From NCBI RefSeq assembly GCF_049243985.1, contig NC_135376.1, positions 29,756,001 to 29,820,000 of the forward strand: 64,000 nucleotides of DNA. The letters are read 5' to 3'. The position numbers were made by a program, and so were the translations under genes. The notes under the pieces were generated by a model. That model ran no database searches. It had not been told where the DNA came from and saw only the letters and a list, made by a program, of their open reading frames with translations. This document shows positions 13,401-28,400 of the stretch, piece after piece (within the stretch, counting starts at the first letter, position 1; each line of letters begins with the position of its first letter). Source of the stretch: Paroedura picta (taxonomy: Eukaryota > Chordata > Lepidosauria > Squamata > Gekkonidae).

Positions 13401-16400
13401 TGTAGTTATGTTACCCAAATTGAATGTTTTTGAATTGGGGAAATTAGCAAACCTTATAGGAGAATTAGCAAAAGGGAGATAACAATGGGTTTTCCATTGG
13501 GATATTCCCTTAAGAAACTCTTAAATAAACCAGTCTGGGGTAACTGGGAAGTCATTTTTATTAAAGGAAAATTTAAGGGTAACTTACAGACATCCATACT
13601 AAAGGTTTTGAAACATACATACAAGATATTAGCTAAGGACAAGCAGGATTGAATAGCGTGCACAAAGCAGATGGGTGTATGCAGGATACCAAAAAACACA
13701 CAGAAAGACTAGTGCTAGGTGCTCTATTTGTAGAAAAAAAATATAACCCACGGATAGCCCACTAGTGACTTCCTATGTGTTTTTGTGTACCCTGCACACG
13801 TTACCTGCTTGTGTGTGTGCTATTCTTTTCCTTCTCCAAGATGTCATGATATGGAGAAGACAGCTGCGCATTCAATAAAAACATCTGCTTTCCTGTTCGA
13901 TTTACCTGTGCCAACACTCCCTTTTGCTCTTCCTTTTCTTCAGCTCATCAAGGCTGTAAGCCAGTTGATTGCAGATGCAGGAATTGGAGGCTCTCGGTTC
14001 CAGCATTCACTGGCTATTACAAATAACTTTGCTAATGGGGACAAGCAAATGAAAGTAAGGAATTCTTTGTATTACTTATGACTCCAGATGGGTAGATCTC
14101 AATGCACCTCCTCCTCTGTTGCCACTGCAGTCCTTTAAGGATTTTTACAGAGGGAATACATTTGAAAAGTGTACTTAATCTTGAAATGCACTTACTTACT
14201 TCATTTATAGTGTTCCTTTTTTTGTCAAGAAGAAAGCAAAATTAGAAAACAATGTAATAAAAAATTACAATGTATGCAACAAATCATGCAGTCAACCTGA
14301 AATAGAAAACAAAGCGGTAAAACTAGTATAATACATCTAATGAGCAGTGCAGTTGGGATAGGGGGAGTGGCCAAAAAATTTCACAGTCATTGTTCCCTTT
14401 ATCAAAAATGTCCTGCTGAACTCTTTGTTCTCTGTTGCTTCTTTCCCCCAAAGAATAGTAATTTCCCAGCAGAAGTGAAAGACTTGACCAAACGCATAAG
14501 GACAGTCTTAATGGCTACGGCTCAGATGAAGGAGCATGAGAAGGACCCTGAGATGCTAGTGGACTTACAGTACAGTCTGGCAAATTCCTATGCCAGTACG
14601 CCTGAACTACGTAGGACCTGGCTGGAGAGCATGGCCAAAATTCATGCTAGAAATGGAGACTTATCAGAGGTAACTCTCTAAAACTAACAGCTTGTACAAG
14701 GAATCGACCTGCAAAAAAAGGGGGAGTTGGGGCAGTACTAAGAAACATGGGACCTTTGTGCCTGTTATCTGCCTTGTCTATGAAGCTCAGACATAGAGCT
14801 GGAAGAGAAAGATGTAACAATCTTCCATAAAGCAGAATAGTCTACATATAATGCATCTCAAACAGACATTTGTCCTAACGTTTTCTTTAATATTTCTTAG
14901 GAAGAAAATGCTAGGACATACATTCTGTTTGGGATCTCAGTTGAATTTAAGTTGCCCTTCTCTGGGTTGCTTCTCACCTGCCAGAATCACACTTTAGCAG
15001 CACTGTAGCAAGGCAACTATTAGGCCTGCAACTCAGCAAGGATCATATGGAGGGAGAAATCACTCAGGAGTGACTGTATACTGATTCCAGTAATTACCCT
15101 AGCAACAGTGGAATTGTTCAAGCAGCCACAGTCAAACAGTCTGGGTAATTGCCTACGTGATATCTACATGCAGGTGCTGACTTACTCCAGAATTACTTTC
15201 TGCCTGAGTGGGCCTTAAGTGCAAGTACCCCAGCATCTCCAAACATAAGAGGATTGCTGGCACATGTGGACTGACCAAAAAAGCATGGGAGATGAAGTTC
15301 TGTTTATTCATTTAAAAATGGCATTACACAATCAAGACATAGAAGGTAGCCAGAGATTGGATCTAAACAACTTGTGGCTAACCAAACTAGAAAAACGTTT
15401 GTTAGCCAGTGACTGAAACTGCTACCCCCAATTAACTTTTGTTTCAATTATTTGTTAAAATGCAGGCATTCACATAGATTATTTGTGCACCTAAAAGAAG
15501 ATCCCTTATTTTCCATCTACTTTTGATAAATAACTTTCAGGCCCTGCTATATGTATTACTTACAGGCCAAATCCACATACGCTTCTTTAGTTGATAGTCT
15601 TCACCTTTTTAGGCAAATCTCTGAGTAACTTTAACAGCAGCATAACATGAATAAAAACTCATCATGAGTTCTTTGGTTTCCAAATTGCCGTGCTAATAAA
15701 TCAATCAAATGAAGCCTTAGCTACCTTTTTTGGCAAAACACAATCTGCTGCTGTTGAGGATAAGCAAAGATCGGCTCAGTGCAATATTAATCCCTGATAC
15801 CATTTCTTGTTGCAGGCTGCTATGTGCTATATCCATATAGCTGCCCTTATTGCTGAGTACCTGAAAAGAAAGGGTAAGATAATCATATTCTAAACCTATC
15901 AGCAATATAGAAAACAGTAAAGCGGGGAATGCAAGCTTCCGTTGACCTGTTTCTCTCTGATATGACTGATGTTCTTTTGTAGTTATTGCTTAAGCTGTGT
16001 ACAGTCTTTTGGAATATTTTCCCCATGTGGCTACTAAGTGTCTAGATGGCAGCAACATTATATATTATATGAAAATTATATATTATGTGAGGTTAACACA
16101 ACATTTCTCCTTGGGGGGGGGGTAGGGGCTTTTGTATTTCATTTCTTAGTGTTTCATCATTAAATATGCATGTATTAACAGAATGCTAATAACATCTTAC
16201 ACTGTCGTAGGTTACTGGAAAATGGAAAAGATTTGTACCTCTCGTTTGCTCCTGGAAGATGCTCAACTCTCTGATAGCAATGTCTTACTAACAACTCACA
16301 CTGGAGGAAGTGAGTGTTCTAACCATAGTCTGTTTATGGGTCAGACAATATCATTCTAGCAATTCAGTGACTCCTATTATGGATATCTCAGTTTAAGAAC

Positions 16401-19400
16401 TTACCCACAGGAGAAAGGATCATGGTGTATCGTTATGTTCTTTGGTAGCAATAAGTCAGAAATTAATCTCTGCTGCTGCTAAATGTTTTTAAGACTGAGT
16501 CGGAATATTAATGATGGAAAAATCTTGCACTGCAAATGGTATACTTTCCCTGACAAGGCTTATTCCAAGACAACACTTCATGCTTTTGATGTTTTATGTT
16601 TGGGCTAGTTGGCACCGTTCTAAAATAAATGCCAACTAAAATGCCCAAGAAGAACATGGATTTAGTAGAGAACTAACTTTCTGAAGTAACACTATGGAGT
16701 CCTTGGAGGTTAGAGGTAGCTCAGTGTGGTTTGGTGGTGGCTTGGTGTAGTGGTTAAAAGTGGTGGCTTTTAATCTGGAGAGCAGGGTTTGATTCCCCAC
16801 TCCTCCACATGCAGGTTCTCACAGAGCTGTTCTCACAGAGCACTCTCTGCCTTATCCACCTCACAGGGGGAGAGGAAGAGAAGGCGATTGTAAGGTGCTT
16901 TGAGACTCCTTTAGTTAGTGAAAAGTGGGGTATAAAAACCAATTTTTCTTCTTCAGCCAACAGGGATATTCGAGAAATATAGTTTGGAATGGATTGCTCA
17001 GCATGTTCACCTCTGCAGCCCATATGAGAACTGCAGTATTTCCTAACTGCTGCTAGTCCTAATGGTTATTAGTAATTACTGTAGGAAGGAATAACTGGAA
17101 GGTGTACATGGGATATGCAGACCATAGCGAGATGCTACTCCCCCCACCACTTTTTAAGTTTGGTACTGTAAAGGTTTCTCTAGAAGCATCCTAGGGGGAT
17201 CAACAAGGGTATGATTCTCACAGCAGCCTTATCTGTGGCAAGGTGTCCATTTGATTTGTTGTTCTGAGGGGCTGCATCTTGTTTGCACAGTAATCTCACA
17301 AGGATAGAATCTAGGTAAAATAATTAACTCCATGCCATCTGCAAATACCAAATGTGAATAACTTCTTTTATATATGTTTGTTATTAAAACTATCACCTTT
17401 TGACTGAACTATTGTCTTCATTGCCTTTCCCTTCATGCATCCCACGTAACTGGGTGGATAATTAAAAAAAACATCTGTCTATTTTGAGATCCATAACAAT
17501 AAATAACTCTGTGAATGTCCAGTATCCCATGCATTGTATTCCCAAAAATCACTGTGTAGCACTGACAGCCCAGATGTATGTGTATGTGTGCAAGGGAATA
17601 TTTATTTATAGGGAGAAAGTGTGTTTAATAAAGAAATAGTTATTAAGCAAACTCCTGTCAAGCAGGATATGGCAGAAAGAATATTGAAGAACCATTATCA
17701 GTCAAGTATAATGATTTATAGTGATCGCTTGATATGATGCTAATTGAAAGGTTGGAAGTCAATAATTGAAGCTTTCCAGTTTGAAACTACTTTCATATTG
17801 TTAGACCCCCCTCAATAGTTTGAAATGGGCTTAGTTTTGTACTATCAATTCTTCCTTCTCTCTGTTGTCCCTAGCTTTTGTTTCTTAAATTTACAAATTT
17901 ACTTCAGCCAAATACTGCGTTATAGATATGGAGGAGGCTGATCAAAGTGCTGCTAATAGCAATGCCTAAGCCAGGGGTAGTCAAACTGCGACCCTCCAGA
18001 TGTCCATGAACTATAATTCCCAGAAGCCCCTGCCAGCATTCGCTGGCAGGGGCTTCTGGGAATTGTAGTCCATGGACATCTGGAGGGCCGCAGTTTGACT
18101 ACCCCTGGCCTAGGCATTAAGCCTGAGACCTACCTCTGGTTTAAGGCCTAGACATTGCTATAAGAAACATCTGCCTAGAAAGCATAGAAAATATGGTTCC
18201 ATTGCAACTGCATTTCCCATGCTTCCCTTTATGGTTGTGGCAAAATCCAGGATTTAAATTCAGGCATAGTATTATGACCAACCATTCTCCTGTTACCATT
18301 CTATCTCATTAAGGTAAATTTGGAAAAGAGGAGCAGTAGCAGGGAAGGTTGGCAGCATGGCCTGGTGGGAAGAGGACAATGGCTCAGAGTGCACCCAAAT
18401 TAAATAGATTGAATAAATTCCAAATTAATTTATTTGAGGCAGGCCTAAGCCAAATTGGTCCACAGAGAACTTGTACTAATTAATTCATTGTACAAAAGAT
18501 TTCATACTTTCATAACTATAGACTAAAAGTACTTTATAGTCATATAACATTCATTCTAATGGCAGGTTTTTATGTATAAGGAAGCAATGACACTGTTTAT
18601 ATTTTTTAATAGTCCAAACCTATAAATGCCTTTTCATGTCAGCTTTACAATTATTCCCTAGACTCTAGGGGAGTGACTCAAATTATGCTTTTGTACAAGA
18701 ATGTTATTTCTCCAGCAACATCAAATTACAACTTGCCTAGTGGCTTAATGAATTGGACGGGATTTATAATAACCTATCTGGCTGTTCCATTTTTGCTGTT
18801 TATTCTTTAGGCTGTGTAAAAGCAATTATGTCCAGCAAATAACAAACATCATTTTTATAGCAGTATCTTATTCTTCTTTTTCAATAATTAATTTCTTCAA
18901 GCACTTTTTATTCAAGAATTCTTCTCCTCTTGCTCACAAAGGCTTATTTTCTATGGGATGGCCAGCCTTCCTCAATATAACACCAAATATAAAAGAAGAA
19001 GGTGCAATGAAAGAAGACTCTGGGATGCAGGATACCCCCTACAATGAGGTTAGCCAGGCAATCATTTACAGATTCCTGATTCTGTTTTTTCAGACATGGG
19101 TTTCACTGTGCTTGGTTTTGGGATCTATACCCAGGAAGTATGCACCCTGGAGTATATTTTCCTTTCTGATGCCACAATTAGTTTTGATATAAACTTAGCA
19201 CAAGGAGTTTCCAGGCAAGAAATGTTTTGTTCTTTAACACAGAGGCCCACACAGTGCAATTCAAACGGCAAAATAGGTTTAGCTGACATATATTTTGCCT
19301 TAAGAATTAGCATGGGAAGCTACAGTTCACCCAGAATGGCTGACTTATTCTAATGACAGTTGGCCAAGATGAATTCCTGGCAGCATGTTAGGTTAAGAAT

Positions 19401-22400
19401 AGGGAATGATGATTTCTGAGGCTTGTTGCCACAAGGACCCAGACATGTGCATGTGGGCTATGGAAGAGAAGCCAAGCCCATTTCAGGGAAAAGCTAAAAT
19501 CCTGCATTGTGTCAGTGTCAGAATTTATGGATGGGTCTTCCCAGGCTAGTCACTCAATCGCAAACAAACCACTCAGGCTTGTAAAGATAAAATGGAGAGG
19601 AAAATAGCTTTGTGCGGCACCCTGAACTCTTGTTAGGAAGGAAGGGATGAAAATGTAATAAATACACTGCTATGTGATACCTTCCAATAATGTGTATACT
19701 AAAGCAAGCAGTTACAACCTACTAAATAGTTTTGCCACCCGAAATTGATTTAATGTAGTTTGGTGGTTTTAATGGGGAGCTATTTGTTTTATGTGGGGTT
19801 TTATCTTGTAACGTGCCACAAGATGGCTTGCCAAGAATGGTGGGATAAAAATCTAATAATAATAATAAAAATAAAAATGTTTGCTTTGTAAAACTGGGCT
19901 TTTGAAGGCTTTTCCTGTGTCAGTGTAACTAAAAGCTACATTCAGCACAGATTTCACTGTGTTTTTTCGTATGGAATTACAGAACATCCTTGTGGAGCAG
20001 CTGGAATTATGTGTTGATTATCTGTGGAAATCTGAGCGATATGAACTTATTGCTGAAGTTAACAAACCCATCATTGCAGTATTTGAGAAACAGAGAGATT
20101 TTAAGGTAAAGAAAGCTCAAAATAACAAATGACATTTATTCCAGGAAAGGTTATATAGAAAGACATTGCTTGCAAGGTTCCTTTTTATGGTTTTATTTTT
20201 CCAGTATAATTGGCTTTTTATACAGATTTTTTTATACTCTTTGGATGATAATTGACACAGAACTCATGTATTTTGCTTATGACGGAAAACGTATAAAAGC
20301 TTTTAAATCGTTTCTCAAACAGTCCAACTCATCAAAACCACAAGTCCTGAGAGTGACTTGAAGATCATAGTTTTAATTTTAATATGTTCTTTCTCTCATT
20401 CTACTACTTCAGAGGCTGTCAGAGCTGTACTATGATATCCATAGATCATATCTGAAAGTGGCAGAAGTTGTGAATTCTGAGAAGCGCTTGTTTGGCCGAT
20501 ACTACCGTGTGGCATTTTATGGGCAGGTGAGTGACTCTTGAATGTTGTTGTGACTACAGATCACACAACAGATTGCAGATCTATTCCATAGATCCTTTTT
20601 GTAGGCAAGTACATTCTGTAATTAAGAACCAAGGTTCATCTGGCAACTGTGGGCCATGTTCTGAAGCCTTTACCCAACACAAATGTGTTCTTAATCTAAC
20701 TAGTGATCACATTTGGACACAATGTGTCCAAATTGTTGCCAGTGTACTTATGAAATCAGGGGTGACTTTCTTCCTGTACGCACAGGATGGGGATTATCCT
20801 ACAACAAGACAACTGCGAAGCACTTTTGTTTTTCAGCAAGGACTCTTATGTTTAGATCCTGTATCTCCTTAGCAATGCATTTAACTGAATGGTAAAGTGG
20901 AAGAGTTTGGTCAGTAAGGATTTTCTGCCAGCTGAGAACCTCATAACATAGGATTCCCACAAGATAGAACAGAGCCTGTCACCATTTTGGCACCTTTACC
21001 ATCTGGTCCATAAAGACATAGATAACATAACTTTTCCCATAAAGAGTTTATTAAAAGGAAGTATCAGAAAGACAAATATTTTTGACAGTCAAATGGAAAT
21101 GGAAGTTAGGCAGTGCCCTGCAGTGATAACTACACGCCCTCAGATATACATGGTACCCATTCATCATTACCCCTAAAAATGACTAAATTGCAGCTCTCGT
21201 ACTTCAGTCACATCAGAAGACAAGACTCACTGAGAAAGACAATAATGCTAGGAAAAGTTGAAGGCTGTAGAAAGAGGAAGACACAACACAAGATAGATTG
21301 ACTCTATAAAGGAAGTCATGGCCTTCAGTTTGCAAAACCTAAGCAAGGCTGTTAATTTTGGAGCTCATTGGGTAGCCATAAGTCAGAAGTGACTTGACAG
21401 CTCATAAGACATTGCTACTAAGGCTGATTTTAAAAATCCAAATCATTTTAAATGGCCTGAAATTCACTTCCTTGCACTAGTTGTCTTTCCTGTACACTCT
21501 TACTTTGTTTCCTGGCTTGCCTCTGATTCTCTGCCGTATGTTGTAGAGCAGTTTTGTGCCACATGCTATTTCTGCTTGCTTATTCCGGAGTGGCATGGAT
21601 CCCTGCTTGTCTCCATTGTGTTCCAGTTTGGTGGAACAAACATGCTGTTTGAAAGTGCTTTGAAGGCATTACAGTTCCTTTTAATCTGTTTTTTAAAAGT
21701 GTATAAAGAACAGATTGATCTGAATCATTCTGTCTGCTAATTAGGTTTTAATGCTGAAATTTGCTCTTTTCTTCTTTTGATCTTGTTCAAGGCTGTGGTA
21801 AGTTGTCTGTTCTTCTGCATGCTTTGTTTAATTCTTCTAACTCGTTGTGCTTCTTGTACGGTCTGAGTTAACCTCAACTTACAGTGTTCCTTAGTATTCT
21901 GTGTGAGAGATGAAATAACATTACTTCCACTCATTTATATGCCATGTTGCATCCAGCAACTATTTGTTTTGTTCTGTTTCCTTGGGGCTATAAAAATGTA
22001 TCTGTTTCTGTCTTGCTTGCATACTTGGGGTATAATCCAGTTACCATTTTGTGGAAGCTGGTTCAGACCATCAGTTTCCTATAACGAGATATCCATACTA
22101 AGCCATCTTGCTTATGTCTTCTGCATTTGCAGAAATAATACTAAGACATCTTGCTTATGTCTTCTGCATTTGCAGAGATAAGCTAGTATATCGTCTTTAA
22201 CCCTGTCCCCCGTCCAGCTGCAATGATTCCTGGATCTCCTGCGTTTGTCACATTTTTGGTCCTTGGTTTGCAATACTGCTGGCTGTATTTTCCACCTGTC
22301 CCTATGCAGTGCCTGAAAGAAATGTTAAGAAGTGAGACTCTAGCAAGAGTAACTAGACCCTGTGATAACCAACCTATAATAAAACTATGATAAATATCCA

Positions 22401-25400
22401 AATATGTAATGTGCACATGGACCTCAATTGTGATGAGTGCAGAGACAGAAGAAGCGTTCCACAGTCATTAGTTTCTCTGTGGACATGAAGAAGGGAAGGA
22501 ATCACTAAGCTTTTTCCTCCTGTGCTGGCTACCAGAACAAAATTAGTCTGAAAGCAGGAAGGGGTGGCTAGTAGCATTCTGAAAGAGTGATGAATTCTCT
22601 GATGCTCTCTGCTCACAGAAAGAGCTAGTCATCCTTGTGTTTCTGGTTTCTCCACTGAAAACCCAGAATGGTGTAAAATGATAATCTTAAATGGAGATTC
22701 ATGTGGAAGCCCTCTCTTCAGTGTGCCGTAAAAAGAAATGTTGTGACATTGCTAACTGTCTACTAGAAATTAAGCCATGCAATCCTAAGAAAAGTTATAT
22801 CCTTCTGTGTTCAAAGAAGATGGAGGTGTTATCAAACAGTTTAGGATTGGCTCTTGGGAAATCCAAGTTGTTGTGTGTAAATTAATACCCTCCTTTGTAG
22901 TAACTGTATGCAAATTCAGTTCATAGCCCCAGCATTCCAAGCAGCTGAGTAGGACACTGCCACCAGAGGAAGAGGCCCAAGGTCACTTTGTTTCCAGATG
23001 GTTCAATGGCATGGGAGGCTAGGGCCACCATCAAGGAGAGCTCTAAGAGCACTGGCAGCTTGGCTTGGAAGATTCAGCTACTGGGAAGCGAACTAAAGCA
23101 AGCAAGGGTTCAAGGCGGGACTAGTCTGTGCTTGAATCTGAAGAAGTGTGCATGCATATGACATCTTACACCTTGAATAAAACTTCTAGACTTGGATCCA
23201 ACCCACTTTAATAACCCAGATGTTTATATCCCTACATGCTTAACTTCTAACGTGTTACAGTTAGTGAAAGTAATGATGAAAACTGGACGGGTTTTCAAAT
23301 AATAATTTAGAGTACTGTCAGGTTGCAACTGACTTATGGAAACCCCAACGAGGGGCTTTCAAAGTGAGTGAGAAGCAGAGGTGGTTTGCCATTGCCTTCC
23401 TCTGCAGCCCTCTTTGGAGGTCTCCCATCCAAGCACTGACCTATAATGAGATATCCTGCCTAGCTTCTGAGATATGACAAGATCAGGCTATACCATGCTA
23501 CTTCCCCCCCCCCCCAAGTCTGAATAGGGGAAAAAATTTTTTAAATAAACTGCAGACTTCCCTGTCTGTTCAGAGAGTCGTGTTTACTTATGTGCTACAA
23601 GGGAGGTTTACTAGGGAGAAAGGTTAATAGTAAAGAAAGTCCCTTTTAAGAAGAGAATTTCCTAGATAGTGTTCTTCGTGCATATAGTAACTGCATTTGT
23701 GTTTATTTGAAACTTCCTAGCAAGACTAGGTTTGCAGAAAGGCCCACAGAGGATTCCCATTCCATGGTTCTTGAACCCAAATGAAAAATAAAATTCTAAA
23801 TGAAGGTTTAAGTAGCCCATAGGAGATGCTTTGTTAAATCCCATTATTCATAAAGACACTTGAAACAATAGGCAAAAACATTCTGTGATTATTGTCTTAA
23901 TGCTTCATTCAGATTTAGCAAATTAGGTTTAATTATGTATACCTAGGGGTGTCGTGAACACTGCACGCTTTTCACAAAGCTCCTGACCTCAAAAACTGAA
24001 TGTATGTTAATTGCTTTCTCAAAATGTTCCACTGCCAGCAGTGCTGTACAGCATGAGTCACCTCTTCCGGAGTGCGCAAAAAGAAGCACGTTTCTTTTTT
24101 ATCACTGTTAGATTCTATCCAGTGAGCTCAAGGCTGGTGTAAACAAGTTGCTAAGCCACAGGTTACTTTACGGAGAATTCTAAAGTAGGTGGTATTTCAC
24201 AGGAATATCCCTGAGACCATGTTGAGGAAATTGGTTTGTCAGAAAGCAGTGTACATATATATTACAGGATTGTCTCCAAAAATGGCAGCCTTCTGTTAGG
24301 TCCTCTCACTCCTTTTTGGGGGTAACATGCAGCCAAACAACCCATGTGTTGATTTCGTCACATTCGCTTAGTTGATGAGGAACAGAAATAGGATAGCCGT
24401 CAAGGTAAATATTACCAGTTTTCTAGGGAAGGGCAAGGAAGAGCTTAACACAGAATATGCATTCCTAAACCCTTATAAAGGCTCTTCCTGAGCTGCTCCA
24501 TCATTTTAGGATTCTAATCCATATTTATACATTATACTCAGAATCAGGGATGGCACTTCAATAGTTCCCATATTTTCAGTTCTGGGTTTGAGGGTTCTAT
24601 TATCCTGATTTTTTTTAATGTTGTTACCAGTTCAGGGTAAAGCAAAATAAATGTTTATTAGATAAATTAAAGATAGCCAGCGTGGTGTAGTGGTTAAGAG
24701 CAGTGACTTCTGATCTGGTGATCCGGGTTTGATTCCCCACTCCTCCACATGCAGCCAGCTGGGTGACCTTGGGCTTGTTACCGCCCTGATAGTGCTGCTC
24801 TGGCTGAACAGTCCTGTGTGAAGCTCTCTCAGCCCCACCTGCCTCACAGGGTGTCTGTTGTGGGGAGAAGAAGGGAAGGCTTTGAGCAGTGAAGAGTGAG
24901 GTATAAAAATCAACTCTCCTTCTTCAAAAAGATTTTTACAACAATACAGTTCCAGTGGCAGTTCTAAGTACACCCAAAATTAGCTGTCTAGGTATACTTA
25001 AATTCTTAGCAGCATAGTTCTTAAACTCTCGTAGCTTTAGAAAATTTAGTTCCTAGAAAGCAGCTTACTTCTATACAAGAAGAGGAGGAAGAGGAAGAGG
25101 AAGAGGAGTTGGTTCTTATATGCTGCTTTTCTCTACCCGAAGGAATCTCAAAGCGGCTTACAGTAACTTACCCTTTCCTCTCCCCACAACAGACACCCTG
25201 TGAGGTGTGTGAGGCTGAGAGAGTCCTGATATCATTGCTCAGTCAGAACAGCTTTATCAGCATTATGGCGGGCCCAAGGTCACCCAGCTGGTTGCATATA
25301 ACAATTTATTCTGACACAAAAGTCTTTACAAAACCAACTTAGAGTGTGTTCAGACCAGTGAAACCTTCCAAAATAGGCTTGATATAAAGATCAGCCTATT

Positions 25401-28400
25401 TTGGAAGGTTTCACCAGTCTGAACACACTCTGACTGTTTATGCACTGGGCACTTTACTGCCCCAGTTCTCATGCAGGAGCACAAATAGGGGGCAGATGAG
25501 GTGCAGTGGGCCAAATGCTCCCCTGTGTGAGTGCAGGAAGAGGTGGGGCCACCTGCCACGACTAAAACTCCAGCCTGTAACCCAGCATGAAACCGCCAGT
25601 GCATAAACGGTCTCTAAGTTGTTTTCGCAAAGACTTTTGTGTCCAAATAAATTATGTTATAATCTACATTCTTTCCTATTTTTTTGTCTCACAGGATTTT
25701 CTTAAACTTCACTACCATGTTGATGATCTATTTCCCCTTGTATCCCTAATCTCCAATTGGTGCCTGGAGATTTTCCAGAATTACAGGTTATCTCCAGACT
25801 ATAAAGATCAGCTCCCCACAGCTGCTTTGAAGGGGGGACTCTGTGCCATTGCACCTCACTGAGGTTTAGGGATGCCAGCTTCCAGGTGAGACCTAGGAAA
25901 TCCCCCAGAATTAAAGGTCATCTCCAGGCAACACAGATCAGTTGGCCTGGAGAAAATGACTGCTTTGGAAGGGGGACTCTGGGGGACTTTTGAGGATCCA
26001 CTTCCAAATCTCCTGCAATCTCCCTGCCTGGAACTAGCAACCAGCTCCAGGGCCCAGCCTCTCCATGCTGCCCGGCATCCTGCATGGACAAAGGTGAGCC
26101 TGGCCCCTCCTCCCCCATCGTTCATTCCCCCCTTGTTGGTGATCTGCCTTCTTGCCTCCCCAGCATTGTTTTGCTGCTTCACTTCATAGAAAAGGTGCTT
26201 GTGGTGGGCTCTCTCTGTGTTTCAGCAGGGGAAAGTACAAGGTCCAAAAGAGGATCTTGTGACCCAGTTTTGTGAAAGGAAGAGGATGTGTTGAAAGGAA
26301 TATTTGTGAGGAAAGAGGCTGAGGCTGTGGTAATGAGGGCTGGTGGGAGTCTGGGGGCCAGGGAGAGAGAAGAGACACATGTTCTTTAGCTGCATCTCCC
26401 CTCCAGCAGTGAGGAGGCTGGCCACAGCAGGATTGTAAGTGGGCCAAAGACATCCCTCAGGCTGCCTCTTAGCATAACACAGACAAAAAAAATGTTCCTC
26501 AGCTCAGTTAGTTGCATTTACAGGCAGCTTCCTTCACAGCAGGCTTGAAAGGAAGGGGTGTGCAGAATCCTAAAGAAGAGTTGCGGTTGAGTGGGACATA
26601 TTCCACCAATAGGAAAAAGAAAAAAAGTTTTGTCAGCGGTTGCTGTGTGGATTCCTTGGACCGCAGGGCATGCTGGTTAACTGGTGAGCCGTCCTTGATC
26701 ACAAGTTTCCTTTTATGTGGGATGATGATGTGTGTTGTTCACACTACATCTTCACAACGTAAACAGAATGCAGTTTACCATTCTTGTTTATAATGTAAGA
26801 TGTTAAAAAAATTATCCTATAAATTAATGCCTACTGAGTTTCAGTATACAGATTTGCTTAGCCAAAACACACAGAGCACTTTTCTATTGTGCATCAATGT
26901 AATGCCTCCTCACAGCAGAATCCCTGGAGGGCATGAAAGAACCTTGTTTCTTTCCTGCCCACTCAGCATGCAGGCACAGATGTGCAGGGAATTTTCACAT
27001 CAGGCTGTAACATGGAATGAGTGACTTCGCGGGCCTCTCAAAATCTCATCCAGCCCAATCAGTCAAGAAATGCACACAAACCTTATGCCGTCAGGTTTTG
27101 CATAGATAAGATCATTTTCAACACAAATGGTTTTAATTAAAATCTCTCATATAATTTTAGATTTATCTTCTTCCATCTCTCCCTCTATTAAGTTTCTGTG
27201 TATTTTAGATAATAATCCTTTAGTTTTAATTTTTATGGGATCAGGTTTACCTTTGTCAGGTATACAAAGGGTCTTTAATTACTGCTCCAGATTGCAATAT
27301 TGCAGTTGCCAAAGATCTTTCATCAGAATGTGAAAACCTAGATATGAATGAAGTCCAGTTATTTCAGTTTTACATCTTGTAAGGATATATTTCCTAAGGC
27401 AGACAGCAAGTTTGTAAATTCTTTGTAAGATGCCTTACTAGCATCTTGCAAACAGCTCAGGAGCCCAATATGCACAGTCCTTGCAAAATAATCTATTGCT
27501 TTTTTATCTCCTTTATGCTTTTATAACATCTCAGCTACTCATGATCACTTAAGTCAGGGGTAGCCAAACTGTGGCCCTCCAGATGTCCATGGACTACAAT
27601 TCCCAAGAAAGCAAGAACTACAATAAGAACATATGGAGCATTCTGCAGTTTTGTGGGAAAGGGTGTGCATGGCTTGACACGCATTCAATATTCTCTGTCT
27701 GTATTATCGCCCCTAAGCCAACTGGCTCACATCCAATAGCCTTGACCCTCCAACAGATGTCTGGTCTACACATGCTGCAGAATTAGGTTATAATAGGGTA
27801 GCAGAGTGCTGAGTTGGTAGAAGAAACTGTAATGTTTGAGAATGCAGGTGAGGGTTCGTGTTCACCAAAGTTCCCACAACATTAAGAATTCCCTATGACT
27901 GGAAAACTCGAACGCATTGTGCAGGGCTAGTCTAGGCCCTTTTACTTGCAAGCATTATTACTCAGGAGAAAGTTAAGAGTATAACCCACAAACACACACA
28001 TATTCCACACACACATATACAGTTTCAAATTGCATAGCTCATGCCATCATCTCAGAATTCTACTTCCTCATTTTGCTGCCAGCATTGACAAAGTCATGTC
28101 AGGACTATCATGCAGTTATGCCCTGAGTTGTGGCTGTCCCGCTGAAAGCAGTGACACTTAAGTGAATGACAGTCCTATTAGTGATGGGGACCAATACCCA
28201 ATGGACTCCTGGTAGGTTATAGTCAGTTTCCAAAATGTCCTGTTTTTAGAAAGAATTTGAATGATAGTAATCTATAAGAAAAAGCCAGCTAACAATGCAA
28301 TCCTATTTCTAAGCATTTCTATCCATCTTTCTCCACTTAGTAACTCTGTTTAGAGTTGCATTGTAATTCAAATTGAATAGAATGAACTGCAATACCAACA

